In this document: positions 20,764-30,961 of the stretch, piece by piece
Numbering within the stretch: position 1 is the first letter of the stretch
Layout: every line of letters begins with the position of its first letter
Source: Platerodrilus igneus
Lineage: Eukaryota; Arthropoda; Insecta; Coleoptera; Lycidae
Assembly (NCBI GenBank): GCA_036346225.1
Contig: JARFIW010001108.1
Span: 3,680,501 to 3,744,500, forward strand
DNA: 64,000 nucleotides
Direction of reading: 5' to 3'
The notes under the pieces: generated by a model
Seen by the model: only the letters and a program-made list of their open reading frames with translations
What the model was told of the DNA's origin: nothing
The model's database searches: none
Program-made: the position numbers and the translations under genes

Positions 20764-23388
20764 TTATGTTAATTCTAAGGGTGTAAAATTTGTTGATGAG
20801 TGAATAGTGTTATTATAGGCGATTAGTGCGTATGACATTAAATTGGTTATATGTTCCTTTTTATAATTTATTCTTAATAATCGAATTTGTTCTAGCAGGG
20901 TTAAATGTAATCGTTCAATTAGTCCGTTTGACTCAGGGTGGTTTTCCGTTATGAAATGAATTTTTATTTTGTGTAGTTCTAAAGTGTTTTGAATTGTCTC
21001 ATTTTTAAATTCGCTACCATTGTCTAAAGTGATTGATTCGGGTGTTCCGTAAAATGTGAAATATTGTAAAAATCCTTGGGTCACGTCAATGCTATTTTTG
21101 GATGTGATTGGTATGGCTTGGCCTATTTTTGTAAATGCGTCTATAATTGTTAGATAGTTTTGCGCTTTTACTACTAGAGTATCGGCATGTAGTTTTTGAA
21201 ATGGTTTGTCGGGTGTTTTGGTTAACATTAAGGGTATCTTTGGGGGTTTTCTATCGTATTTTGCTTTGTCACATAATTCGCATTGGTTAATGAAATCTGT
21301 GGTCAAGTCCTTCATGTCTTTAAAATAATAACGTCTTATGAGTTGTTTTATTGTTTCGTTAATTCCACGATGGTTGATTTTTCCTTCGTGTTGATTTCTA
21401 ATTACATCGTTTATTTCGTCAGGGTCGTCTAGTGTTATTAATTTTCTAGTACATCTGATGAGTTCAGGTCCAGAGTTATTGAATAGTTTAATGTATAATT
21501 CTGAAAATCTTTGGTATAAATGTTCGGTATTGAAATAAAAATAAAATCGTTTTTTCTCGGGGGTGTATTCTTTTAAAATTTTAATTATTTGTTCCTCGTT
21601 ATCATCTTTTGTTATTTGAATTTGATATATCTTTTTGTTATCTACTTTTGTATATTTTACTGGATTGGGGTTATTTAAAACTTCGGTTATTATAAATTGG
21701 TTGGGTTTCATATCGATTGCTTCGTTTAAAATTTTAATCGCGTTTTTTGGTTCTTCGTTTTGTGTCGAATGTATTGTGTCGCTATCGTCTGGATCTTCCC
21801 TTATTTCTGCTTCGTCTACGTTTCCTATAATGGATTCCGTTTCTAATGCATTGAGTTGGATTCGGCTTAAAGCGTCTGCGTTGTTGTTATAAATACCTTT
21901 TTTATATATAATTTCGTAATCATACTCTTCGAGTCTGATTCTCCATCTTTGTAATTTTGAATTTGGTTCTTTCAGTTTGCATAACCATACTAGTGGTCTA
22001 TGGTCGGTATATATGTAAAATTTTCTTCCGTATAGGTAAGGTCTAAAATATTTTGTTGCCCAAATTATGGCTAATAACTCTTTTTCTATAGTGCTATATT
22101 TTTGTTCGGTTTCGTTTAGGGTTCTGGATGCGTAGCTGATAGGTTTATCGCTACCTACTTTTCCTTGGCTCAATACTGCGCCTAATGCTACTTTCGATGC
22201 GTCTGTCGTCAGTATAAATGGTTTTGTAAAGTCTGGGTATTCTAATACAGGGTGATTAGTTAATATGTTTTTGATTTTGTCTACTGCTTTAATAAATTCC
22301 GGGGTGTGTTCAATTTTGTTTCCCTTTTTTAAACAATTTGTCAGGGGTTTGGTTATCTGAGCGTAACCTTTAATGAATTTGCGGTAGTAACCACTAAGTC
22401 CTAGAAATCCTTTAATTTCTTTGTTTGTTTTTGGCAATGGGTAATTTAGAACTGCATTTGTTTTGTCTGGATTTGGCATTACTCCTTGGGGTGTTATTAC
22501 ATGTCCTAAAAATGATACTTGTTTTTGTAAAAATTCACTTTTGTCTAATTGTACTTTAAAATGTGCTTGTCTAAGTCTTTCGAATACTTCCTTCAATCTT
22601 TCTATGTGTTCTACCAATGATGTAGAATAAACTATGATGTCGTCAAGGTATACAAGGCATTTCTCATTGTGTATTCCTCGTAGTATATTGTCCATGACTC
22701 TCTGGAAAGTAGCGGGTGCGTTCTTTAGTCCAAATGGCATTCGTTTGTACTCGTAATGTCCTCTAGGTGTGCTGAAGGCTGTTTTTGATATGTCTTTTTC
22801 TTCTATCTCTACCTGATGGTATCCTGATGCTAGGTCTAATGTTGTAAAATATTGGCATTTGCCTAATTTGTCTAAAATTTCGGTTATATTTGGTAGTGGG
22901 TATTTGTCATCTACCGTTTTTTCATTTAACTTTCTATAATCTATTACCATTCTGTACTTTCTTTTTCCGGTTGCGTCTAATTTCTTAGGTACTATTAACA
23001 CGGGGCTGCTCCATGGTGAATTGGAGTGCTGGATTATGTCTTGGTCTAATAAGTCTGCTACTTGTCTGTCAGCTTCTTCTTGGCTTGCATGAGGTAGTCT
23101 GTATGCTTTTGTAAAAATTGGTTTATTGTCTGTTAACTCGATATTATGTTTTACTGTGTTGGTGAATGTTAATGGTATTCCTTCACAATGGAATATGTCT
23201 CGGTATTCAAAACATAAGTTTTTAATTGCTCTTTCTTCTTCTTGACTGATATCGGTATTAAAGCGGATGTTAGTTAAATTTTCTCTTAACATTTCGTCAT
23301 GTTCCATTGGGTTGTATTCGTTTTCTAAATTTTCGTCTATTTCCATTTCGTTAAAATTTAGTTCTTCTACGTTAATTGGGTCTGTCAA
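20764..23388 (-). CDS. Errantivirus pol: RT, RNase H and integrase core (874 codons open)
   Basis: The open frame runs past the first ATG to about 23580. From the ATG: reverse transcriptase about 90-300, with TLDLASGYHQ (183), MPFG (217) and the catalytic YLDD (247-250). RNase H about 385-510, with D396, E436 and D462 (IYTDHRPLVW). The integrase zinc finger has H667, H673, C703 and C706. The integrase core shows D736, D789 and E825, a D,D-35-E spacing. The wording is closest to insect errantiviruses of the 17.6/ZAM group. Every catalytic residue that can be checked is present, but the ORF is cut from the protease by a frameshift (near 23580) and from the integrase tail by a TAA at 20764. Confidence 0.93.
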   Translation of the reverse strand: MTDPINVEELNFNEMEIDENLENEYNPMEHDEMLRENLTNIRFNTDISQEEERAIKNLCFEYRDIFHCEGIPLTFTNTVKHNIELTDNKPIFTKAYRLPHASQEEADRQVADLLDQDIIQHSNSPWSSPVLIVPKKLDATGKRKYRMVIDYRKLNEKTVDDKYPLPNITEILDKLGKCQYFTTLDLASGYHQVEIEEKDISKTAFSTPRGHYEYKRMPFGLKNAPATFQRVMDNILRGIHNEKCLVYLDDIIVYSTSLVEHIERLKEVFERLRQAHFKVQLDKSEFLQKQVSFLGHVITPQGVMPNPDKTNAVLNYPLPKTNKEIKGFLGLSGYYRKFIKGYAQITKPLTNCLKKGNKIEHTPEFIKAVDKIKNILTNHPVLEYPDFTKPFILTTDASKVALGAVLSQGKVGSDKPISYASRTLNETEQKYSTIEKELLAIIWATKYFRPYLYGRKFYIYTDHRPLVWLCKLKEPNSKLQRWRIRLEEYDYEIIYKKGIYNNNADALSRIQLNALETESIIGNVDEAEIREDPDDSDTIHSTQNEEPKNAIKILNEAIDMKPNQFIITEVLNNPNPVKYTKVDNKKIYQIQITKDDNEEQIIKILKEYTPEKKRFYFYFNTEHLYQRFSELYIKLFNNSGPELIRCTRKLITLDDPDEINDVIRNQHEGKINHRGINETIKQLIRRYYFKDMKDLTTDFINQCELCDKAKYDRKPPKIPLMLTKTPDKPFQKLHADTLVVKAQNYLTIIDAFTKIGQAIPITSKNSIDVTQGFLQYFTFYGTPESITLDNGSEFKNETIQNTLELHKIKIHFITENHPESNGLIERLHLTLLEQIRLLRINYKKEHITNLMSYALIAYNNTIHSSTNFTPLELT

Positions 23389-23579
23389 TGATAATTCTAC
23401 GGGATAGTCGTTTGAATTTAATATTGTTGTGGTTGCAAAGTTATCTTTTATTTGAACTAAGGCAGTTGGGGTTTCTACTCCTTGTTGAAAAGTTATATGA
23501 TTTATTATTCCTAAATTTTTGTTAGATTTTACTGGGATTTTTATTTTTCTTTCCGTTCGGGGTTCTATAGTGTATTTTG

Positions 23580-24003
23580 TTCAATTTGTGTGTTTTGAAA
23601 TTTAATTGGGATTTTTCCGTATTTTGTCCTTAATAAACGATTTTTAATGTCAATGTTGGCTCCTAATTTTCTTAGAAGATCCATTCCGATTAATCCGTCA
23701 TATTTATCGTTAAATTCGAATACACAAAATTTATGTTTCATTTTGACATTAAATGTTCTCGGTAAGGGTATATTTGCTACGAATTGGTGTAGTGTTGTTT
23801 GATGGGCTGTTTTGATTTTAAATGGTTCTCTTTCTACATAATCTAAATAATGTTTTTGTACGGTTCTGGGGCTAATTAATGTTTTAGATGATCCGGTGTC
23901 GATTAATAGTTTGAATTTGGCGTGGGGTATTTCTATGTATGGTAATACTAAGTGATTTATGTTATTTAAGTTTATTAAGTTTGGTTGTCTATGAACGGGT
24001 CCA
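23580..24003 (-). pseudogene. Errantivirus protease domain, separated from RT by a frameshift
   Basis: The active-site motif LLIDTGSSKTLISP is encoded around 23880-23909, and GLIGMDLLRKLGANI near 23680 is the downstream flap-and-helix segment of a retropepsin. The protease frame overlaps the end of gag (23975) and lies in the -1 frame relative to it, as expected if pol is made by ribosomal frameshifting. Near 23580 the frame runs into a stop while the RT-side frame opens, so one indel separates the two domains. Confidence 0.8.
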
Positions 24004-25157
24004 TTTGAAAATTTGAGTTCGAGTTTTCTTCATCATACTCCTCGTAAGTTTCGTATTGTTCGTCACGTTCGTAAGTTTCTGCATGGTTTGTTTCATTGTT
24101 TGTAGGTGTCTCAATGTCATTATTCTGGTCAGTGTCAAATTTTTCTATTTCTTGATGAAATAATTCCTCCGATGTAAAATTACGTTTCTGATGAGGGTTT
24201 GGTCGGATATGTGTTATTTTTGTGTTTTGTCTGGTGTTACCAGATGAGGTGTCCATTGGTGTTGGTTTGTAATAATTGTTAGGGTTGTTATTGTTATTAG
24301 TCATTGGTGTATTTCTATTAGGGTTTGCGTTGAATGCTGGTCTTTGTTGGTTTAGGTTTTGATTGAATCTCGGTTGGAATGCGGGTTTCGTAAAAGTTGG
24401 GTTGAATGTTGGTCTTGAAAATGTTTATATTGATTATTAAAATTGGTATTGTTAAAACTTGGGTTGTTACTTCGCGGTTGATTTGTTTGTGAGTTAAAGG
24501 GTGTGAATTTTGTTGAGGGATCGTTTGTCTTGTAGCTTGTATAGTTTTGTTGGTGAATAGCTTTTATTCGCGTTGGGGTTGTATAGTCTGTTGCGGTAAT
24601 ACATTACATTTTCTTCTTCTATCACTAGGCTCATAGCTTCTTCTAGATTTTGGGGTCGTTGGAATCTGATTTTATCCGATAGTCGTTCTGGTAAAGCGTT
24701 TATGTATGTGTCTAGTGCCATTTCGTCATACATTTTGTTTTTAAATGTCTAACGTTTTGATCGGGTTCTTCGATTTTTAATTTTGTTAAAATTAAACTTC
24801 TCACGTCTTGGCATTTCATTCCGAATTGGTAGGGGATTGATTGTGTTCCATTCTAAGGTTTATTAGGTCTCGTACCAGGCATTTTATATTACGTTGGTCC
24901 CCGAAATATGCAATTAGTAGCTGTTTAAACTGGTCCCATTCCGATAAGTCGTCCCTACTGGCGATTAAGGTTAGTGCCCTTCCGGCTAGTTTACTTATTA
25001 CTAAGCGTATAAGCAATGAATTTCTTGCGTCATCTCCGGGTTTGTAAAAGGTTTTTAGGAACATTTCACATGCTCCAATGAAATTCGAGAGATGGGCCTG
25101 CGTGCCATCAAACGTCTGAATTGTCTCTAAATAGAGACGTAAGTCTGTGTTACTCAT
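23975..25157 (-). pseudogene. Errantivirus gag, broken in at least three places
   Basis: The ATG at 25157 starts a 113-codon frame (MSNTDLRLYLETIQTFDGTQ...) that ends at 24816. The next readable part lies in a second frame (KCQDVRSLILTKLKIEEPDQ, about 24740-24810), then a third (24494-24733, ALDTYINALPERLSDKIRFQ), then an Asn/Gln-rich tail at 23975-24304. No CCHC knuckle is seen, which is usual for errantiviruses. The order and content fit a capsid domain plus a low-complexity C terminus. Confidence 0.8.
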
Positions 25158-27253
25158 GTTGGTTAAGGGTTGTTTTCGATTTTTGGAAAATTTAAAAACA
25201 AAATTTTTTTTTTTTTTTGAATTAAGGTTAATTTCGCTATTTGTATTGTTACTTTTGCTTCGGATTTATTAATTTTCCGTTTGGGTTGTGAAATTTCAAT
25301 TTTTGTAAAAATTGGGGTTGATTTTCTATTTGTAACGTTAATTATGCTTTGGATGTATTAGTTTTTCTTTTGGATGAAATAATTTCGAATTTTGTAAAAA
25401 TTGGGGTTGGTTTTGCTTTTTGTGACGTTAACTTTGGTTTTGGTTTGTTAATTTTTCAATTAGATTAGGTACATAAAGATTTGGTAAAGGTTGATGTGTA
25501 TTTCGTTATTTTTCGGCGTTATTTTTTAGTTAGGAATGGTTAATTTTCAGTTTGGATTGGGTGGATAAAATTTGGTAAGAATTTGAGATTAATTTCGTAC
25601 TTGTAGTATCAGATTTATTAATTTAAAGTTTATATTGCGTCGAGTTATTTTTAAAATCGTAGTCGTTGTTTATTTATATTTAATTACACAATGCGGTGAT
25701 GTATTCACGAGATTTGTATTCAATAATGTTGAATTTAATTACCGTAGTCTTGGATTAATTGTTTTTATGCAGCTTTTAATTTATCTTTCTTAAGGAATCT
25801 GAAATGGATGGGTTTATTCTCGTTTAGCGTTGTTTTATTTAACTTCTGTCAACTTGTAATTAATATGACTCGAGGTTAATTTCTCCTGCACTTTATTGTT
25901 TGCATGAACTACTAAAAGGTATAGTGTTCGTTACTTTGTAATAATTGCGTACATATGATTATACTTGTTGAGGTACTTAACACTTACAGGTGTTAATAGA
26001 AATTAGATACGTCTGTTTCTGTAATTGCTAACTGCTTGCATAAGGTGTTACGTCTATTTATTTTTAAATACCTCGGTGTTCACAACTTGTAATTAAATCT
26101 CCCGTACTGTAATTATGAGCGTTTTGCGTTATTCTATTTTCGTATTGAAATAATGCACTTTATAATGCTGGTTACTTAGTTAAAAAACGTTTAGATTTTA
26201 TTCCGTGATTGTTGCAACTTATTTATAGAGTGTTGTGGTGTAATTTTCATGCGCTTCTATAATTCCGTGATGTATTTATTACGTATGATGCAAATTGAAA
26301 TTATACTGAAAGTTGAAAGTTATTTCTTTAGTACTGTGCAAGGATTCTGAAAGCGATTTTAATAATGATATTGCGTTGTTAAGCTGAAAGTTGAAAGTTA
26401 TTGCACTTCTCTGATGTTCTAAGTGTATAAAAGATGCGAGCTTTGTTTTCTTAGGTGGTTTTAAGTTACCGTATTTTTAGTTAATGCAGAGTTCTTGTTG
26501 TGATTTATTCAGTATTATAGAGGTCAATGGTTTAATTAAACGTTCTGTACTGCTTGTTCGAATTAGCTTTGAACTTAAGTTTGCGTTCTGTGTTTCTAGT
26601 TTTATCGGATTGAAACGTGGGTTTGAATCGCGGTAATTGATGTTTCTTATTTTGGTGTTAGTGAATGTGCGCCCGTTTATTTTTGGATTATTTTGAGTTC
26701 GTTCTATTAATTATGGTAAGGATCTCTTAATATTAATTCTCATTTACTTTTAAAAAGAAAATCTCTTTTTAAATTCAATTCTTATTTGCTTTTTTAAAGA
26801 AAAAATATCTCTTTGTAAATAATCAAGTCTCATTTGCTTTTTAACATTCAAGTTTCATAAAATGTTATACAGTCTCGTTTTGAAAATGATTCACTTTGAA
26901 CTATTTTCAAAAATATTCATAATATAAAATACATAAAACGATAGTAATCAATAGTTATAATACTAGCATATATCAATTATAATTTGGTTAAAAGAAAAAA
27001 TTATGGAAATGAACTTACATTAGTTTCATCTGTTTCTTTGGTGGGTTCGATCGATTCTGTATCTTGTCCACCTTGGTTTGTTTTGTTGGCCTTAGACGAT
27101 TCTTGTTCCTTGTCCAACTTGGTTTGTTGCTGGATTTAGACGATGCTTGTTCTTCCTCCAACTTGGTTTGGGTTCTGCCAAAATTTCGAATTAAAATTCT
27201 TGGTCACCAATCTTCCGATTTTTGGATTTTCAGTGCCCTTTTGACATCCGTTA
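25158..27253 (-). other. Long errantivirus leader (about 2.1 kb)
   Basis: No substantial ORF lies between the PBS and gag. Degenerate tandem units of about 115 bases, each with TTTTTGTAAAAATTGGGGTT and TAACGTTAA-like words, occupy about 25190-25560. Units of about 46-57 bases with AACCAAGTTGGA and ATCGTCTAA lie at about 27060-27180. A perfect donor (GTAAGT, 27018-27013) follows these. The length is well above the several hundred bases usual for gypsy-type leaders. Confidence 0.7.
27013..27018 (-). promoter_or_regulatory. Candidate splice donor in the leader
   Basis: ACTAAT followed by GTAAGTTC is a strong donor. Errantiviruses make env from a spliced RNA. The matching acceptor candidate is TTTCAG ending at 20406, directly before an ATG. 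Confidence 0.5.
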
Positions 27254-27264
27254 CGACTGCGCCA
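27254..27264 (-). other. Primer-binding site, tRNA-Ser-like
   Basis: TGGCGCAGTCG follows the 5' LTR and overlaps its last T. It is complementary to a tRNA 3' end reading CGACTGCG plus CCA, which fits tRNA-Ser, the primer of the 17.6/297 group. Confidence 0.85.
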
Positions 27265-27818
27265 GTTAAAGTTCGGGCCTTTGGAGCTGGTTTTTTTTAA
27301 AAACACTTTGAAACTTTAACAATATTTTTATTAGTTAAAATTTGGATAACTTGTACATAATACTAAAATAATTATTGTACTAGTGAGTAGCTCAAACAAC
27401 GAAGTATGGAGTTTGAAGACTGACTCGGTTGAGTAGCTTGAACAACGAAGTATGGAGTTCGAAGACTGACTGCCGGGCATTGAGCTCCCGGGCCTTTATA
27501 ATAACCTGCCCTCACACGGCTGTGAGAACTTGCAGATCTCATGTCTGCATTTCTCTTTAATTGTACACTTTAATACAATGTAACAACTTAATTCTAAGTA
27601 ATTGCGGTCTGTTGACCGCCTGTGACCTGCCACCTGCAGTATCACTGCCCTCACGGATGCAAAGCAGCATTCCGTTCTCATGAACTGTCGATAACCTCTC
27701 TGGGTTATCCTTGTGTTACAATGTTGCATTGAACTTATACTTTTACTTAATAATTTCTAATAATTCCTATTAGGTTCAATTATATCAATATATATATGTA
27801 ATTGGGGGATACATAACT
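27264..27818 (-). repeat. 5' LTR of the errantivirus (555 bp)
   Basis: Nearly identical to 18739-19297. TATA (TATAAAGG) is at 27493-27500, the initiator-like A at 27471, and AATAAA at 27327-27332. Differences from the 3' LTR are two substitutions plus changes in a T run, a second T run, a C run and a TA repeat. Confidence 0.95.
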
Positions 27819-27822
27819 CGCG
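27819..27822. repeat. Errantivirus target duplication, right (CGCG)
   Basis: Matches 18735-18738 exactly. Confidence 0.9.
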
Positions 27823-27933
27823 TAGTTCTTAGTTTTGTTTCTGCTTTAGCAAAAGAAGTCGAGTTTAAGAACCCTTACGCGTTACCGCAAGTTTGGTTAT
27901 TTGAGAATTAGCCATCGACAAGAACGTAGCATT

Positions 27934-28354
27934 ATGGCTTACATCCTGGATATTCAAGGTTTCCAATTCAAAAGCAGCCAGTTCTTTATAAAGGAAATAG
28001 CTATTTTGGATATGAAAAATAATAAATTGTGGTACGGAATATTGGTTCTGCTTTTGGAGTTCATCCACTTGAACGGTAATTTTAAGAAACATAACGCATG
28101 GCTCCTGAATAATCTTCATGGTCTTAGTTGGTAAAACCAGTCGACCAGTGTCACAGTGCCACAGTGTACGTGAAGGGCTTACAAAAACAAAATATCGTAT
28201 CCAAAATTTACAGCACAACCATATTGAAAATATTGAAGAAATTAACGTTCCAAATTTGAAAACGTTAAGCATAGATCACGGAGGATTTGGTCATTGTCTT
28301 GTGCATATGGATAACCATTTAGCATGTGCCAAACAAAATGTTTTAATTATTTAA
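27934..28354 (+). pseudogene. Small ORF of the TIR element (DIQGF family), frameshifted
   Basis: The ATG at 27934 opens MAYILDIQGFQFKSSQFFIK, then KEIAILDM and AWLLNNLHGLSW, and stops at 28134. A second frame gives VYVKGLQK near 28160. A third gives INVPNLKTLSIDHGG and CAKQNVLII, stopping at 28354. The order (DIQGF start, HGL block, VKG.QK block, CP-like L..L, terminal H..CA..NV) matches small proteins of about 150-180 residues that I recall as common uncharacterised ORFs in arthropod genomes. The start (hydrophobic, Asp-x-Gln/Glu, Gly, then EIAIL) resembles the first motif of DEDD-type exonucleases, with Gln where Glu is usual. That resemblance is tentative. At least two frameshifts make this copy inactive. 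Confidence 0.55.
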
Positions 28355-29674
28355 AATGCATTGTAATATATTTTAAACTTGAAAAAATTTTTTTAACTAC
28401 TTCGTTTTATTATATAAATTTCTACAAAACATAAATATTGGTAATAAGCAGGCAGGTAGAAAATGCAGCTAATAATATAGAAGTAATTGAAAAACTCACC
28501 CTTTCAAATTAGAATAAAAACGGCTGAAAATCACAAGTCACAAATGTAAGCACTTATCGCACAAACAACGAAAAAACACTATAGGCATACAACGCGTTCC
28601 TTTTGAATATATGCTGGAAACGTAAATGATAATTGCTGCCTGGAGCGATTACGCGGTTAATAGTTCTGGAAAGTTGTACGGGAATTTTTCAAAATGCGCA
28701 GTAAAGCCGACGGCAATTTTTTAACTCCGGCGAATACAATTAATTATCTCGTAGGAATATTCAAGTTTCGTTTCCAAAGTATTTACAAAACTGACCTCGC
28801 ATTAGTAATTATAACTATGTCATTAGACAAAGTTAAAATTAGCTTATGAGTGGTTTACATAGTGAATCATTAATTTAATAACAGTGAAATGTATGATTCC
28901 TTGCATTGTTTTGTCAATGACGTGTGACTATTAATTGTGACAGTAACTTTCACAATTCTAGTTAATATATGGGAATACGCATTCTATAATTTGTTCTAAA
29001 TTTCAAGCTTGTCGGTATTTAAAACAAATTAGACTTTACACTAATTAACTGCGCCTGCAAATGAGATACAAGTTTCATTCGGTGTTTCATTTTGAAACTA
29101 AGCAAATTGTTAGGATTTAGTATTTTTCTTATGTAGCATCTGTACATTCTTGAGAGCGCTGCTAATTTATTTGTATCGTTAGGTAAAAACAAGCTTTAGA
29201 ACCCTTCCTCAAGGGTCGAGGCAGTTCGGTTTTACATTCCATCGGAGTAAGATGTACGGTTTACTGTATTGCAACTACTTTTACTCAATATAATGTTTAA
29301 TTGCAAACTTGTGTTTCATTAATTATTCAAGCAATCTACAGTCCACTATAATTATTCAATTTTATCGAACCAGATGGAGAGTTACTCCACACAAATCATA
29401 AATTCCAAAAATATTACGTAAAAGTTATTTAATTATTTTATTCGTATCCTGTAGACAATAAGCATGATATAAAAAGTTTAGTGTTTTATTGAGTTTTCTT
29501 TCAAAAGATTTAAACTGATTTACATAAATCTAAATTTATTTTTTAAGGCACGAGATAAATCTATGTATAATTGATTGTCTATAGCACCTATAAGAATTGA
29601 TCTTATTTTGAAAAATTACTAGAATTAGAATTTGCGCAATACTTTTATACAAATTCTAATAAGTTTGATATTAG
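28355..29674. other. Non-coding interior of the TIR element
   Basis: AT-rich DNA with no open frame of interest, running from the end of the small ORF to the right inverted repeat. Confidence 0.5.
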
Positions 29675-30354
29675 GCATAAGGGTGTAACTTTGTAAGGGA
29701 TGGACCGATTTTAAAAATTCGTACAGGGTTAGATTGCACGGGAAATTAGGGTTCAGCTCTAATTAACAGATTATCCAGTGTAAAAGTGATTACAATGGTA
29801 TTTGTGACATAATGTGCGTGTATGTTGAGTTGCAAACATTTAAGTACTGAGAGGCGCTGTCCGTGCATTGTAAAGGTACAAGACTTTAACAGGGTGTAAC
29901 TTTGTAAGGGATAGATCGATTTAAAAAATTCAAACAGGGTTAGATTGCCCGGGAAATTAGGGTTCAGCTCCAACTAACAGATTACCCACTGTAAAAGTGA
30001 TTACCATGGCACCTGTAACGTGGTAAGTGTGTATGTTGGGTTGCAGACATTCTGGAGGTATTACGGCGTGAGGCGTTTAGGCAGCACTGTCCGTGTATTG
30101 TAGGTTGTCTAAGCTAGGTTCGATGTGTATTGTGGGTTGCAAACATTTAGGTCGCGGTGGCGATAATAATAGATGTGACGTAAGGAAAAATGTGAACATA
30201 GTTAATGAGTTTCCTATTAAAAGCGATTAGTGTTAATGAGTTTTCCAATTAAAAGCGATTAGTGCTAATGGGTTTTTAATGGGAAAACCCATTAAAAAGC
30301 GATTAGTGGTGCGGTGGCGGTGACGCTGCGTTCAGATTATCCAATCCTACTACT
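29675..30354. repeat. Right terminal inverted repeat
   Basis: Inverse of 17180-17849, including both inner tandem units and the outer CGATTAGTG..TAATGAG units. The copies are clearly diverged by substitutions and small indels, so the TIR element is much older than the errantivirus inside it. Confidence 0.88.
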
Positions 30355-30360
30355 GAGAAA

Positions 30361-30960
30361 ACACTTTATTACGTAGGTTACGCCATACTGAATGTGATAC
30401 TAATTCGTTTAAGCCTAAATTAATGATGGTTGCGTCAATGTCCTTATATCTACGCTTGGTCAGGATGACGCTTATTATGCAGTTAGGAGTGAGGTTTTAA
30501 ATCATCCACAAGTAATTATTGTCGCTTATGACAAACAGAGAATATATTATAGCGCTTATGGAACAACTGCTTCTTAGTCAGTACAATAATGTCATGTAAG
30601 GGTCAGATCTTTTACTTTTTTATTTTTAAAAATATTCCATTCTTATACTATTTTAAATTTCGACACTACTCTTATGTAAAATTAGAAACAGTGTACAAAA
30701 CAATTATTTACACAAGTAATAATAGCTAGAAGTACTATAACTCTTATAAAGACCAAAGAAAAATCGTTTTTTAAAAACAATCAAAGGTAAATTCAACATT
30801 TAAAAAACTTTTTTGTAAGGTAGATTACTCTTTAATGCAAAAACTATAAACAAATTAAAAAATTGAGTATAATTACGTTTTTCACATAACAACCGTTAAA
30901 ATTCATCTTCATTATCGGTTTCAGGTAATGTATCAGAAACTTTATTATGCTTTCTCAACG
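30361..30960. other. No recognisable gene
   Basis: AT-rich DNA between the TIR element and the DUF7869-like relic. Nothing supportable was seen. Confidence 0.4.
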
Positions 30961-30961
30961 A

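Larger units (their letters stand above)
18739..27818 (-). mobile_element. Errantivirus-type Ty3/Gypsy element, 9.08 kb, degraded ORFs
   Basis: Complete outline on the minus strand: 5' LTR (27264-27818), tRNA-Ser-like PBS, 2.1-kb leader, gag, pol (protease, RT, RNase H, integrase), partial env, PPT and 3' LTR (18739-19297). LTRs begin AGTTA and end TAACT, the insect gypsy/17.6/ZAM hallmark, and the target duplication is 4 bp. The LTRs differ by only two substitutions and four length changes, so insertion is recent. Even so gag, pol and env each carry disabling changes. This copy is not expected to make a full set of proteins by itself. Confidence 0.95.
17180..30354. mobile_element. DNA element with about 670-bp terminal inverted repeats, invaded by an errantivirus
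   Basis: The outer ends are AGTAGTAGGATTGGAT (17180) and its inverse (ending at 30354). The arms run inward to about 17849 and 29675. Removing the 9.08-kb errantivirus leaves an element of about 4.1 kb with one recognisable small ORF (27934-28354). GAGAAA occurs just outside both ends (17172-17177 and 30355-30360), a possible 6-bp target duplication, though two extra bases sit between it and the left end. Long TIRs starting AG and a 6-bp duplication are properties of Polinton/Maverick elements, but no polymerase, ATPase, protease or capsid gene is present. It may be a non-autonomous derivative or a foldback-type element. Confidence 0.7.

Noticed and set aside
25158..27013. Gypsy-like insulator made of Su(Hw) sites in the errantivirus leader
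   Set aside because: Only one TGCATA core was seen; the tandem units do not carry the site.
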